Shown here piece by piece: positions 36,258 to 46,783 of a stretch of 64,000 nucleotides of DNA; within the stretch, counting starts at the first letter, position 1, and each line of letters opens with the position of its first letter. The position numbers and the translations under genes were made by a program. Location: positions 1 through 64,000 of the forward strand of contig NZ_FRDM01000017.1 in NCBI RefSeq assembly GCF_900143215.1. The letters run 5' to 3'. The notes beneath the pieces were generated by a model, which did no database searches, was not told the origin of the DNA, and worked only from the letters and a program-made list of their open reading frames with translations. Origin of the DNA: Geodermatophilus obscurus (GTDB lineage: Bacteria > Actinomycetota > Actinomycetes > Mycobacteriales > Geodermatophilaceae).

Positions 36258-37193
36258 GTGCCTGGGACGCCTCCGACGCGGTACGCCTATCTCGGACCCG
36301 AGGGTACCTTCGCCGAAGCGGCCCTGATCAGCGCCGTCGCCCCGGCCGAGGGCTCCCGGATCCCCTCCCCGGGGGTGCCGGCGGCGCTGGCCGCCGTCCG
36401 TTCGGGGGACGCCGACGCCGCGCTCGTGCCGCTGGAGAACTCCGTCGAGGGCTCCGTGCCGGCCACCATGGACGGCCTGGCCGAGGGCGACCCGCTGCTG
36501 ATCACCCGCGAGGTGTTCCTGGCGCCCTCCTTCGTCCTCGCCGCCCGCCCGGGGACGACGCTGTCCGACGTGCGCTCGGTGGCCAGCCACCCGCACGCGC
36601 TGGCGCAGACCGCCGGCCGGCTGGCCCGGCTGCTGCCCGGCGTCGTCCCGCTGCCGGCCACCTCCACCGCCGAGGCCGCGCGGCAGGTGGCGGCCGGTGA
36701 GCACGACGCCGCGGTGTGCGCGCCCATCGCCGCCGAGCGGTACGGGCTCACCGCGCTGGCCGACGACGTCGCCGACCGCTCCGGTGCGGTGACCCGGTTC
36801 GTGCTCGTCGCGCCCCCCGGCCCGCTGCCCGCGCCGACGGGCAACGACAAGACCTCGCTGGTCGCCGTCGTCGGGGACCGCACGGGGGCGCTGCTGGACC
36901 TGCTCCGCGAGTTCGCCGTCCGCGAGATCAGCCTGACCCGCATCGAGTCGCGGCCGACGCGCGAGCGGCTGGGCGTCTACTCCTTCTCCCTCGACTGCGA
37001 GGGACACGCCGCCGACGCCCGCGTGGGGGAGGCGCTCGCCGCGCTGCACCGGGTCTGCGACGAGCTGCGCTTCCTCGGCTCCTACCCGCGCGCCGACGGC
37101 CGGGAGAACAGGCCGGTGACGCCGGTGTCGACCGACGCGGCGTTCGGCGAGGCCGCCGGCTGGCTGGAGCGGGTGCGCGCCGGCCACGTCTGA
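36258..37193 (+). CDS. pheA: Prephenate dehydratase
   Basis: Converts prephenate to phenylpyruvate in phenylalanine synthesis. The 311 residues have the dehydratase domain (YLGPEGTFAEAAL at the N-terminus, VPLENSVEGSV near residue 57, and the catalytic TRF in AVTRFVLV near 185) and a C-terminal ACT regulatory domain with the phenylalanine-binding ESRPTRERLGVYSF near 235. A tail of about 30 residues follows. The GTG at 36258 has a TACCCT box at 36246-36251, 6 nt upstream, so it is probably leaderless. It is divergent from the GGDEF pair. Confidence 0.95.
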   Translation: MPGTPPTRYAYLGPEGTFAEAALISAVAPAEGSRIPSPGVPAALAAVRSGDADAALVPLENSVEGSVPATMDGLAEGDPLLITREVFLAPSFVLAARPGTTLSDVRSVASHPHALAQTAGRLARLLPGVVPLPATSTAEAARQVAAGEHDAAVCAPIAAERYGLTALADDVADRSGAVTRFVLVAPPGPLPAPTGNDKTSLVAVVGDRTGALLDLLREFAVREISLTRIESRPTRERLGVYSFSLDCEGHAADARVGEALAALHRVCDELRFLGSYPRADGRENRPVTPVSTDAAFGEAAGWLERVRAGHV

Positions 37194-37200
37194 GGCCGTC

Positions 37201-37266
37201 GAGTGAGCAGTTGGGGTCGCCCGGCCCGGCGCGTCCCGCCGTGTCGTCGACCGCAACTGCTCACTC
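37201..37266. terminator. Long hairpin between pheA and the MMPL gene
   Basis: 37201-37219 pairs with 37248-37266: 13 bp (GAGTGAGCAGTTG), one mismatch, then 5 bp. It lies between the stop codons of convergent genes and probably terminates both transcripts. Confidence 0.82.
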
Positions 37267-37279
37267 GGCCGGTTCGGCT

Positions 37280-39400
37280 TCACACCCTCTCGAGCTCGCG
37301 GTCCGGCTCCTCGGGCGTGCGCCGGCGGGCCAGCCGGCTGGGCCACCAGGTGCGGTCGCCGAGCAGCAGGACCGCCGACGGCACGACCAGCGTCCGGACG
37401 ACGAAGGTGTCGAGCAGGACGCCGAAGCCGACCAGGAACCCGAGCTGGATGAGGAGGACCAGCGGCAGCACGGTGAGCGCGCCGAACGTGGCGGCCAGGA
37501 CCAGCCCCGCGCTGGTGATGACCCCGCCGGTGACGGCGAGTGCCCGGATCGTGCCCTCCCTCGTCCCGTGCCGTCGCGACTCCTCGCGGGCCCGGGTCAT
37601 GAGGAAGATGTTGTAGTCGATCCCCAGGGCGACGAGGAACACGAAACCGATCAGCAGCACCTGCGGGTCGCTGCCCGGGAACTGGAAGAGGTGGTCGAAG
37701 GCCAGCGCGCCGACGCCGACGGTCGCGGCGGTGCTCAGCGCCACCGTGGCCACCAGGAGCAGCGGTGCGACGATCGCCCGCAGGAGCAGGGCCAGCACCA
37801 CGGTGATGACCAGCAGCACGAGCGGGACGATCACCGCCAGGTCGCGTGCCGCGGTCCCCTGGGTGTCCAGGTCACTGGCGGTGGAGCCGCCGACCAGTGC
37901 CGCGGGGTCGACGTCACGCACCGCCGTCCGCAGGTCCGCGACCGTGGCCTGGGCTGCCTCGCTGTCCGGCGCATCGGCCAGGGTGGCGTCGAGCCGGACC
38001 AGTCCGTCCACCTCGACCGGTCCGCCCCCGGCCGCCCCGGGCGGGCCGGCCTGTACGCCGGTGTAGGGCGCGACCCCGACGACGCCGTCGACCCCGGCCG
38101 CCGCGTCCGCGACGTCCTCCCACCCGTCGGCGGGCGCGATGACGGTGGCCGGGCTCGCGCCGCCCGCGTCGAAGTGCCGGGCCAGGGCCTCCTGCCCGGC
38201 GCCCGACTCCGACCCGCCACGGACGGCCTCGGACAGCGGTATCCCGTCGGCGTCGAACGTGGGCACGAACGCGGCCAGGGCGAACAGGCCGGCCAGCGCC
38301 CACACCAGGACCCGCGCGGGACGGCGGCCCACCGCCGTCGCCACGCGCCCCCAGCCCCGGCCGTGCGGCTGCTCGTCGCCGTACCGCGGGCGGAACGGCC
38401 AGAACGCGGCGCGGCCGAAGAGCACCAGCGCGGCCGGCAGGAACGTCAGCGCGGCGAGCATCGCGAACGCGATGCCGAGCGCGGAGATCGGTCCGAGGCC
38501 GCGGTTGGAGCCCAGGTCGGAGAAGAGCAGGCACAGGACGCCGAGGACCACCGTGGCACCGCTGGCCACGATCGGCTCCCACGACTGCCGCAGCGCCGCC
38601 CGCATGGCCGTCGAGCGGGACTCCTCGCGGCGCAGCTCCTCCCGGTAGCGGGCGACGAGCAGCAGGCCGTAGTCGGTGGCCGCGCCCACGACGAGGATCG
38701 ATGCGATCCCCTGGCTCTGCCCGTTGACGTCGATCCAGCCCTCGCGCGCCAGCAGGTAGGCCACCGCCAGGGACACCACCAGCGCCAGGCCGGCGGTGCC
38801 GATGACCAGCAGCGGCAGCAGCGGGCTGCGGTAGACGACCAGCAGGATGAGCAGGACGACGCCGAACGCCGCGATCAGGAGCAGGCTGTCGATGCCGGAG
38901 AAGCCGTCGGCGAAGTCGGAGAACACCGCCCCGGGGCCGGTGACGTAGGCGGTCGTGCCGTCGACGCCGGGCAGGTCCCGCAGCTCGGCGACCAGCTCGC
39001 CGAGCCCGTCGCCGAGGTCGGGATCGACCGGCAGCACCGCCTGCACGGCCGCGCCGTCCTCGGACGGGACGGGCGGTGAGGGCTCGCCGACGAGCGCGCC
39101 GGCGTCCTCGGCCACCGCGACCGCCTGACCGGTGCGCTCGCCGACGGCGGCGAGCGTCGCTTCGTCCAGCGCGCCGCCGTCGCTCTCCCACAGCAGGATC
39201 ACCGGCAGGCTCCGCTCGGTGCGGAAGCCGGCCTGCAGCTCGGTGACGCGCGTGGACTCCGCGCTGTCGGGCAGGAACGCCGCCGAGTCGTTCTCCTGGA
39301 CCTCGGTCAGCTTGCCGCTGGTCGGCCCCAGCGTGCCGGCGAGGCCGAGCCAGAGGAGGGCCACGACGGCGGGGACGATCCAGCGGGCGACGGAGCGCAT
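37280..39400 (-). CDS. MMPL/RND-family transporter
   Basis: An integral membrane exporter of 706 residues with about 12 helices in two repeats of one TM plus a periplasmic loop plus five TM. Proton-relay motifs are visible in each half: VVGAATDYGLLLVARYREE and VALGIDYNIFLMTRAREE. Actinobacterial MMPL proteins move lipids or drugs. The ATG at 39400 follows AAGGA. It is divergent from a MarR-type regulator with a palindromic site in the 78-bp gap, so it is probably a drug- or lipid-responsive pump under MarR repression. Confidence 0.93.
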   Translation of the reverse strand: MRSVARWIVPAVVALLWLGLAGTLGPTSGKLTEVQENDSAAFLPDSAESTRVTELQAGFRTERSLPVILLWESDGGALDEATLAAVGERTGQAVAVAEDAGALVGEPSPPVPSEDGAAVQAVLPVDPDLGDGLGELVAELRDLPGVDGTTAYVTGPGAVFSDFADGFSGIDSLLLIAAFGVVLLILLVVYRSPLLPLLVIGTAGLALVVSLAVAYLLAREGWIDVNGQSQGIASILVVGAATDYGLLLVARYREELRREESRSTAMRAALRQSWEPIVASGATVVLGVLCLLFSDLGSNRGLGPISALGIAFAMLAALTFLPAALVLFGRAAFWPFRPRYGDEQPHGRGWGRVATAVGRRPARVLVWALAGLFALAAFVPTFDADGIPLSEAVRGGSESGAGQEALARHFDAGGASPATVIAPADGWEDVADAAAGVDGVVGVAPYTGVQAGPPGAAGGGPVEVDGLVRLDATLADAPDSEAAQATVADLRTAVRDVDPAALVGGSTASDLDTQGTAARDLAVIVPLVLLVITVVLALLLRAIVAPLLLVATVALSTAATVGVGALAFDHLFQFPGSDPQVLLIGFVFLVALGIDYNIFLMTRAREESRRHGTREGTIRALAVTGGVITSAGLVLAATFGALTVLPLVLLIQLGFLVGFGVLLDTFVVRTLVVPSAVLLLGDRTWWPSRLARRRTPEEPDRELERV

Positions 39401-39422
39401 GATGTCCTTCGATGGTCGATAA

Positions 39423-39437
39423 TCTCGATCGTCGAGA
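39423..39437. promoter_or_regulatory. Probable MarR operator
   Basis: An inverted repeat TCTCGA-tcg-TCGAGA lies in the 78-bp gap between the divergent MMPL (start 39400) and MarR (start 39479) genes. A single site between the two starts fits repression of both by the MarR protein. Confidence 0.6.
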
Positions 39438-39478
39438 GACTACGGCGCGTGCCGGTCGCGCGGCAACGGAGGTGGTGG

Positions 39479-39946
39479 GTGTCCGGGGACGGCGACCGGG
39501 TGCGGCAGGAGGTCGCGCTGCTCCTGCGCCGGCTGAACGTGGAGCTCGACGCGGTCGGGCAGCGGTTCGCCACGATGCACGGGCTGGGGCGCACCGACGT
39601 CCGCGCGCTGGTCGCCATCATGGACGCCGCCCGCCGCGGCGAGGCGCTGACCGCCGGCACGCTGGGGCAGGCCGTCGAGCTCAGCTCGGCGTCGGTGACC
39701 GCGCTGGTCGACCGGCTCGAGCGGGCCGGCCACGTGCGCCGGGTCCGCGATCCGCAGGACCGGCGGCGGGTCGTGCTGGAGATGTCGGAGTCGGCGATGG
39801 CCGCCGGCGGGCAGTTCTTCGGCGGGCTGCAGCGGGACCTCCTCGCCGCGATGGAGGGCTACGCGGACGACGAGCTGACCGCCGTCCGCCGGCTCCTCGC
39901 CGAGATGACGGAGGTGATCGTGCGGCACGCCCGCGCCGACGGCTGA
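39479..39946 (+). CDS. MarR-family transcriptional regulator
   Basis: A 155-residue winged-helix repressor (LTAGTLGQAVELSSASVTAL recognition region; LVDRLERAGHVRRVRDPQDRR wing). The GTG at 39479 is preferred over one at 39449 because GGAGG lies about 7 nt upstream and family homology begins there. It probably controls the divergent MMPL transporter gene and itself through the palindrome between them. Confidence 0.92.
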   Translation: MSGDGDRVRQEVALLLRRLNVELDAVGQRFATMHGLGRTDVRALVAIMDAARRGEALTAGTLGQAVELSSASVTALVDRLERAGHVRRVRDPQDRRRVVLEMSESAMAAGGQFFGGLQRDLLAAMEGYADDELTAVRRLLAEMTEVIVRHARADG

Positions 39947-40028
39947 GCACTCCGTGCACGTACCGCGGTGCCGGCTCCCCGCGGGCGACGCTGTGTGCAC
40001 GCAGCGCTCGCCGGCGGGATCTGCGAAC

Positions 40029-40051
40029 GCCGGCGGTGACCTCCCGCCGGC
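40029..40051. terminator. Hairpin between marR-type and GroES-like genes
   Basis: GCCGGCGG (40029-40036) pairs with CCGCCGGC (40044-40051) around 7 nt, just past the stop of the leftward GroES-like gene. An outer CTGAGCA/TGCTCAG pair includes both stop codons. Confidence 0.6.
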
Positions 40052-40055
40052 CTGC

Positions 40056-40385
40056 TCAGAGGTAGAGGCCGGTGGACTCCTCGATCCGCTCGGCGGCGAC
40101 GGCGTGCACGTCCCGCTCGCGCAGGATGACGAGCTCCTCGCCGTGCACCTCGACCTCGTGCTGGTCCTCGGGGGAGAAGAGCACCTGGTCGCCGACCTTG
40201 ACCTGGCGCACGCTCGATCCGACGCCGCGCGCCTCGCCCCACACCAGCCGCTTGGCCACCTGGGCGGTCGCGGGGATGAGGATCCCGCCGGTGGACCGCC
40301 GCTCGCCGTCCTCCCGGCGCAGCGCGACCAGGACGCGGTCGTGCAGCATCTTGATCGGCAGCCCGCTGCCCTTGACGTCAGCCAC
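40056..40385 (-). CDS. GroES-like co-chaperonin
   Basis: A 109-residue Cpn10-fold protein (MLHDRVLVALRREDGERRST, GGILIPATAQ, VKVGDQVLFSP, LVILRERDVHAV). The mobile-loop region carries GERRSTGGILIP. It is encoded without groEL, unlike the main actinobacterial groES, and differs clearly in the N-terminal extension and the loop after strand 3. It may be a second co-chaperonin with a narrower client or partner range. The GTG at 40385 is the start. It converges on the MarR-type gene. Confidence 0.88.
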   Translation of the reverse strand: MADVKGSGLPIKMLHDRVLVALRREDGERRSTGGILIPATAQVAKRLVWGEARGVGSSVRQVKVGDQVLFSPEDQHEVEVHGEELVILRERDVHAVAAERIEESTGLYL

Positions 40386-40407
40386 GGGTGATCACGTTAC
40401 GCGGCGG

Positions 40408-40525
40408 TGAGGTGCTGGAACGGCCCCCCTGCAGGGGCCCGCCCCGAGCTGGCGAGCTGATGGAACGGCCCTCCTGCAGGGCCCCGCCGGGAGCCTGCGA
40501 ACGGTGGAGGGCAGGAGGGTCCTTC
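40408..40525. repeat. Two copies of the terminator-like repeat
   Basis: Two successive elements share TGGAACGGCCC followed by CCTGCAGGG-type arms and a C/GCGAGCTGGCGAG-like core. The second runs into GGCAGGAGGGTCC at the stop of the metallopeptidase gene. Confidence 0.7.
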
Positions 40526-40527
40526 TG

Positions 40528-40875
40528 CTATGACCAGCCGAGCTCGTGCAGCCGGTCGTCGTCGATGCCGAAGTGGTGCGCGATCTCGTGGACGACGGTG
40601 ATCGTGACCTCCTCGACGACCTCCTCGGCGGTCGAGCAGATGTCACAGATCGCCTCGCGGTAGACCATGATCCGGTCGGGCAGCGCGCCGCCGTACTCCC
40701 AGCCGCGCTCGGTCAGCGCGTACCCCTCGTAGAGGCCCAGGAGGTCGGGTTCGTCGGCGTTGCGGTCCTCGACGAGGACGACGACGTTGTCCATCAGCGC
40801 CAGGAGCTCCGGCGGGACCTGGTCCAGGGCGTCGGCGACCAGGCCCTCGAAGACCGGCTGTGGCAATGGCTTCAT
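40528..40875 (-). CDS. Small zinc metallopeptidase-like protein
   Basis: A 115-residue single-domain zincin-like protein of the metallopeptidase_1-type family, with HEIAHHFGIDDDRLHELGW near the C-terminus supplying HExxH plus a third ligand region. It lacks a signal peptide, so it is cytosolic. No substrate is known for the family. Its vicinity to serS and pheA matches the mycobacterial arrangement I recall (a similar small protein near serS). The ATG at 40875 is used. It lies 15 bp downstream of guaB1 and is probably co-transcribed. Confidence 0.88.
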   Translation of the reverse strand: MKPLPQPVFEGLVADALDQVPPELLALMDNVVVLVEDRNADEPDLLGLYEGYALTERGWEYGGALPDRIMVYREAICDICSTAEEVVEEVTITVVHEIAHHFGIDDDRLHELGWS

Positions 40876-40890
40876 CCCACCCGCCCGGCC

Positions 40891-42415
<1,525 letters not shown>

Positions 42416-42479
42416 CGGAGGAGGGGCGCCGCCCCGCCGCCCACCCGGCCCGCACCGCGGGGCCACCTACGATCGAGCG

Positions 42480-43781
42480 GTGATCGACCTGCGACTCGTG
42501 CGTGAGCACCCCGACCTCGTCAAGGCCAGCCAGCGAGCGCGCGGGGCCGACGAGTCCCGGGTCGACGAGCTGCTCGGCGCCGACGCCGCCCGCCGCGAGG
42601 TGGTCAAGCGCGCCGACGACCTGCGCGCGGAGCAGAAGGCCGCCTCCCAGGCGGTGCGGAAGGCGACGCCGGAGGAGCGGCCCGCCGTCCTCGAGCGGGC
42701 CCGGTCCCTGGCCGCCGAGGTCAAGGAGGCCGAGGAGGCGCTGCGGGCGGCCGACGCGGCGCTGCGCGAGGCGCACCTGCGCATCGCCAACGTGGTGCAC
42801 GACGGCGTCCCACCCGGCGGTGAGGACGACGCGGTGACCCTGCGCACCGTCGGCGAGGTGCCCAGCCACGACTTCCCGGTGCGCGACCACCTGGAGATCG
42901 GCGAGGCGCTCGGCGCGATCGACATGGAGCGCGGGGCCAAGGTCTCCGGCGCCCGCTTCTACTTCCTCACCGGCCCGGGCGCGATGCTGGAGTTCGCCCT
43001 GGCGCAGCTGGCGATCGGGCAGGCGGTCGCGGCCGGGTTCACCCCCGTCGTCGCCCCGGCGCTGGTGAAGCCCGCGGCCATGGAGGGCACCGGCTTCCTC
43101 GGCGAGCACGACGAGGAGGTCTACCGGGTCGAGCGCGACGACCTCTACCTCGTCGGCACCTCCGAGGTCGCGCTGGCCGGCATGCGCGGCAACGAGGTGC
43201 TCGACCTGTCGGGCGGGCCGCTGCGCTACGCCGGCTGGTCCTCCTGCTTCCGCCGCGAGGCCGGCTCCTACGGCAAGGACACCCGCGGCATCATCCGCGT
43301 GCACTGGTTCGACAAGGTCGAGATGTTCAGCTTCTGCCGGCCCGAGGACGCCGCCGAGGAGCACCTGCGGCTGCTGGCCTGGGAGGAGCAGTTCCTGCAG
43401 GCCCTCGAGCTGCCCTACCGGGTCGTCGACATCGCCGCCGGCGACCTGGGCACCAGCGCCGCGCGCAAGTTCGACATCGAGGCCTGGTTCCCCAGCCAGG
43501 GCACCTACCGCGAGCTGACCAGCACCTCGGACTGCACGACCTTCCAGGCGCGGCGGCTGAACACCCGCTACCGCGACGCCGACGGGAGAAACCAGACGGC
43601 GGCCACGCTCAACGGCACGCTGTGCGCGATCGCCCGGACCATCGCCTGCCTGCTGGAGGTGCACCAGCGCGCCGACGGGTCGGTGCACGTGCCGCACGCG
43701 CTGCGCCCGTGGCTCGGCGGCGTCGAGGCCCTCACCCCGGGCATGACGCTCGCGGCGCCGGTGCCGGCGCCGGTCGCATGA
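42480..43781 (+). CDS. serS: Seryl-tRNA synthetase
   Basis: Charges tRNA-Ser with serine; a class II aminoacyl-tRNA synthetase of 433 residues. The N-terminal coiled-coil arm spans about 30-100 (rich in Ala/Glu/Arg) and is followed by the catalytic core with motif 2 ([20 protein letters not shown]) and motif 3 ([16 protein letters not shown]). The start GTG at 42480 is preceded by TACGAT (42468-42473) 6 nt upstream and no Shine-Dalgarno sequence, so the mRNA is probably leaderless. Two HAD phosphatase genes follow with overlaps. Confidence 0.97.
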   Translation: MIDLRLVREHPDLVKASQRARGADESRVDELLGADAARREVVKRADDLRAEQKAASQAVRKATPEERPAVLERARSLAAEVKEAEEALRAADAALREAHLRIANVVHDGVPPGGEDDAVTLRTVGEVPSHDFPVRDHLEIGEALGAIDMERGAKVSGARFYFLTGPGAMLEFALAQLAIGQAVAAGFTPVVAPALVKPAAMEGTGFLGEHDEEVYRVERDDLYLVGTSEVALAGMRGNEVLDLSGGPLRYAGWSSCFRREAGSYGKDTRGIIRVHWFDKVEMFSFCRPEDAAEEHLRLLAWEEQFLQALELPYRVVDIAAGDLGTSAARKFDIEAWFPSQGTYRELTSTSDCTTFQARRLNTRYRDADGRNQTAATLNGTLCAIARTIACLLEVHQRADGSVHVPHALRPWLGGVEALTPGMTLAAPVPAPVA

Positions 43782-44704
43782 CGACTGACCGGCCGGGCGT
43801 GCTGCCCAGTACCGACACCGCCGGCGCCGGAGCGGACGACCTCGTCGAGCTCGGCGATCTCGGCACCTGGCGGCCCAAGCTGGTCGCCAGCGACCTCGAC
43901 GGCACGCTGCTCACCTCCGGCGGGGAGGTCAGCCCGCGCACCCGGGCGGCGCTGACCGCGTGCTGGGACGCCGGCGTACCGGTGGTCGGCGTGACCGGTC
44001 GCGGTCCGCGACTGTTCGACAGCGTCCGCGCCGCGCTCGACGGGCGGGGCATCGCCGTCCTGGCGCAGGGCGGCTTCGTCGTCGACCTGGAGCGCGACGA
44101 GGTGCTGCGCACGGTGGGCCTGCCGCGCGAGCAGGCCACCGCGGTCATCGAGCAGATCGAGGCGGTCGCCGGCGAGCTGGTCCTCGCGGTGGAGGATGCC
44201 GCCGAGCAGGGCGAGGTGCACTCCCCGCTGCGCGTGCAGCACGGCTTCGAGTGGCCCTACCCGGAGCCCGCGCACCTGCTGCCCCGGCACCAGGTGCTGC
44301 CTCCCGGTGCGGTGCTCAAGGTCTTCCTCCGCTCCTCGACCCTCGGCCAGGACGAGCTGCTCGCCCGCGCCCGCGAGGTGGTCGACCCGGCGCGGGCCGA
44401 GGTCACCCACGCCGGTCTGGGCTTCATCGAGGTGTTGCCGCCCGGCATCACCAAGGCGACCGGCCTGGCCATCGCGCTCGAGCGCTACGGCGTCGGCTTC
44501 GGTGACGTGCTCGTCTTCGGCGACATGCCCAACGACCTGCCCATGATGGAGGCGGTGCGCGACGCCGGCGGCCGGGCGGTCGCGGTGGCCAACGCGCACC
44601 CCGCCGTCCGGGCGGCCACACCACTGGTCACCAGCGGGCACGACGTCGACGGCGTCGCACGCTACCTGGAGGCCCTGCTCGACGGGAGGCGGCCGGGTGT
44701 CTGA
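43778..44704 (+). CDS. HAD-family (Cof-type) phosphatase
   Basis: A 308-residue HAD-IIB hydrolase. The catalytic motif I is [11 protein letters not shown] near residue 34, motif II is VVGVTGRG, and motif III/IV is [12 protein letters not shown] with [14 protein letters not shown]. Such enzymes dephosphorylate small metabolites. An N-terminal extension of about 30 residues precedes the domain. The ATG overlaps the serS stop (ATGA at 43778-43781), so translation is coupled. It is a paralogue of the next gene. Confidence 0.92.
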   Translation: MTTDRPGVLPSTDTAGAGADDLVELGDLGTWRPKLVASDLDGTLLTSGGEVSPRTRAALTACWDAGVPVVGVTGRGPRLFDSVRAALDGRGIAVLAQGGFVVDLERDEVLRTVGLPREQATAVIEQIEAVAGELVLAVEDAAEQGEVHSPLRVQHGFEWPYPEPAHLLPRHQVLPPGAVLKVFLRSSTLGQDELLARAREVVDPARAEVTHAGLGFIEVLPPGITKATGLAIALERYGVGFGDVLVFGDMPNDLPMMEAVRDAGGRAVAVANAHPAVRAATPLVTSGHDVDGVARYLEALLDGRRPGV

Positions 44705-45500
44705 CTGGAGACCGCGGCTCATCGCGACCGACATGGACGGCACCCTGCTGCGGGGGAACGACACCGTCAGCGACGCGACGGTGGCCGAGTTGGAGCGCTG
44801 GCGGTCCGACGGCGTGCCGGTCGTGCTCGCCACCGGCCGCCCGCCGCGCTGGATGGTCCGCATCCGCGAGGTGCTGCGGCACGGCACGGCCGTGTGCTGC
44901 AACGGCGCCGTCCTGCTGGACCTGGCCGGCTTCGAGGTGCTCGAGGAGGACGCCTTGGCGCCGGAGGTGCTGCACGAGGTCACCGCCGAGCTGCGCCGGC
45001 ACCAGCCCGACACCTGGTTCGCCGTCGAGTACGGCCTGGAGTTCCGCCACGAGCCGGTCTACCAGCCGCGGTGGGACGTCGACGCGCCCGGTGTGGCGGT
45101 GGCGACGCTGGAGGAGATGGTCGCCGCTCCCGTGGCCAAGCTGCTGGCCCGCCACGAGAGGCTGCCGCGCGACGAGTTCGTGGCGCTGGTGGAGCGGGTC
45201 GTGGGCGACACCGCGACGGTCACCAACTCCTCCACCGACGCGCTCGCCGAGATCTCCGCGCGCGGCGTCACCAAGGCCACCGGCATCGCCAAGGTGGCCG
45301 CGCAGCACGGCGTCGGCCCCGAGGACGTCGTCGTCTTCGGCGACATGCCCAACGACATCGCCGCCTTCGACTGGGTGCGCGAGGGCGGCGGCCGGGCGGT
45401 GGCGATGGCGCACGCCCACCCGGACCTGCTCGCCGCGGCCACCGACGTGACCGGCACGAACGAGGACGACGGCGTCGCGGCCTTCCTCTCCTCGCTGTAG
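44697..45500 (+). CDS. HAD-family (Cof-type) phosphatase
   Basis: A 267-residue HAD-IIB hydrolase with motif I LIATDMDGTLL at residues 8-18, motif II VVLATGRPPRWM and motif III/IV GVTKATGIAK with [14 protein letters not shown]. It overlaps the preceding paralogue by 8 bp. The pair with serS forms one operon; the phosphate ester they act on is unknown. Confidence 0.92.
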   Translation: MSDWRPRLIATDMDGTLLRGNDTVSDATVAELERWRSDGVPVVLATGRPPRWMVRIREVLRHGTAVCCNGAVLLDLAGFEVLEEDALAPEVLHEVTAELRRHQPDTWFAVEYGLEFRHEPVYQPRWDVDAPGVAVATLEEMVAAPVAKLLARHERLPRDEFVALVERVVGDTATVTNSSTDALAEISARGVTKATGIAKVAAQHGVGPEDVVVFGDMPNDIAAFDWVREGGGRAVAMAHAHPDLLAAATDVTGTNEDDGVAAFLSSL

Positions 45501-45508
45501 CCCGGTGG

Positions 45509-45535
45509 GCCACGATCAGGTCACCTGATCGTGGC
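45509..45535. terminator. 13-bp palindrome after the HAD genes
   Basis: GCCACGATCAGGT (45509-45521) pairs with 45523-45535 around one central base, 9 nt after the HAD stop and before the convergent leftward gene. Its inner part GATCAGGT-N-ACCTGATC recurs at 46751-46767. Confidence 0.75.
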
Positions 45536-45620
45536 GCGTCCGCCCTCGGCGTGGAACGTGCGGGGGGACACCGCCAGCTGAGGGAGGATCCGCCGGGGGA
45601 GGCTGGGACGACGGCCCACG

Positions 45621-46628
45621 TCACGCGACCGCGTCGGCTGGATCTGCTCCCGGCTCGGGTCGACGGACGACGGTGAAGCGCCGCGGCCCCACCCACGGCG
45701 TCGCCAGGAGACGGGCGACCCGCGCCATCAGTGTCCGGGGAGCGTCCACGTCCTCCTGGGCGATGCGCACGACCCGGACATCCAACTCCCGGATCAGGTC
45801 CTCCCGGCGCTTCTCTCTCCACAGCACGTCACCGGACGTGTTGCCGGGACGCGGGTCGAGGTACTTGACGCGGCCGTCGAACTCGAGGGCCACAGCGGCG
45901 TCGTCGTACCAGGCGTCCACGCGCGCGACGAAACCTCGCACCCCGTGCAACTCGACCTGGAGTTCCGGCCGAGGGAGACCCCCGGAGACGAGTGCCAGCC
46001 GGCCCCGTGACTCGAGTGGGGACTCGGCACGGCCGTCCGACAGGTCGACCGCCCGGGCCGCACCGCCGACACCGAGCCAGTGCGTCTGCGCGAGCACTGC
46101 GGAGCGGAGGCCGGCCCGGGTGACCTGTCCGGCGTGGAGGGCGGCGTCGACAGCGACGACGGCATCAACGAGAGGCCACTCCCGTGCGCAGTCCACCAGC
46201 GTGCGTGCCTCGCTGGTGACGGTCAGCGGGGGCGCCGACGTGAGGTCGTTGGCCGGCAGGGTGGCTGCGGCGATCCGGTAACCGCGTCCCTGACGCCACT
46301 CCTCGACCTGCGTCAGCCGGACGTCCCCGTCGATCCGCCCAGGCAGGACGAAGCGGTGGAAACGGGCCGCTGACGAGTGACTGACGACCGGACCGGGCTT
46401 CAACGCGGTGAGGACAGCGACGCACTCGACGAGGTGGCGAGCCCGGGGGTCGTCAGCCACGGATCGCCACGCCGCCGTCTCGATGTAGATCCCGCGACGC
46501 AGCCGGTGCCAGCGGCCGCTGCTGATGGCAGACCGGATCTCGTCAGCTCGGTACCCGGCTCGCCGGGCTTCGACGACAGTGAACACGCCCAGGCGGCGCC
46601 GCGCGGCGGACTGGAGGGTCGGATGCAC
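45621..46628 (-). CDS. AbiEi-like antitoxin-domain/DUF559-type protein
   Basis: A 335-residue protein. An N-terminal winged-helix region like type IV antitoxin AbiEi (LGVFTVVEARRAGYRADEIR, RGIYI) is followed by a middle domain (VVSHSSAARFH, TLVDCAREW). The C-terminal part resembles DUF559/Vsr-type PD-(D/E)xK nucleases (VALEFDGRVKYLDP, then LWREKRREDLIRELDVRVVRI). These stand-alone proteins are very common in actinobacteria and have no proven role. The GTG at 46628 is chosen where homology begins; an upstream start would add an unlike 34 residues. No AbiEii toxin gene is adjacent. It is bracketed by two similar short palindromes. Confidence 0.8.
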   Translation of the reverse strand: MHPTLQSAARRRLGVFTVVEARRAGYRADEIRSAISSGRWHRLRRGIYIETAAWRSVADDPRARHLVECVAVLTALKPGPVVSHSSAARFHRFVLPGRIDGDVRLTQVEEWRQGRGYRIAAATLPANDLTSAPPLTVTSEARTLVDCAREWPLVDAVVAVDAALHAGQVTRAGLRSAVLAQTHWLGVGGAARAVDLSDGRAESPLESRGRLALVSGGLPRPELQVELHGVRGFVARVDAWYDDAAVALEFDGRVKYLDPRPGNTSGDVLWREKRREDLIRELDVRVVRIAQEDVDAPRTLMARVARLLATPWVGPRRFTVVRRPEPGADPADAVA

Positions 46629-46750
46629 AGGGGGAGTCTCGACGCCCGGTGTCCTAGCGGGACGAGGCGATTCACATCTGTGGATGGCGCCGTCCAGCCG
46701 CGCCCTGCAGCGTCCTCCCTCAACGCACACGCTCGGGGAGGACGCTGCAC

Positions 46751-46767
46751 GATCAGGTGACCTGATC
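46751..46767. repeat. Short palindrome, second copy
   Basis: GATCAGGT-G-ACCTGATC at 46751-46767 repeats the core of the palindrome at 45513-45531, on the other side of the AbiEi/DUF559 gene. A degenerate relative (CAGGTGAGCTGATCCCGG) lies near 31566-31583. Confidence 0.65.
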
Positions 46768-46783
46768 CCGGCGGAGCGGCGGC

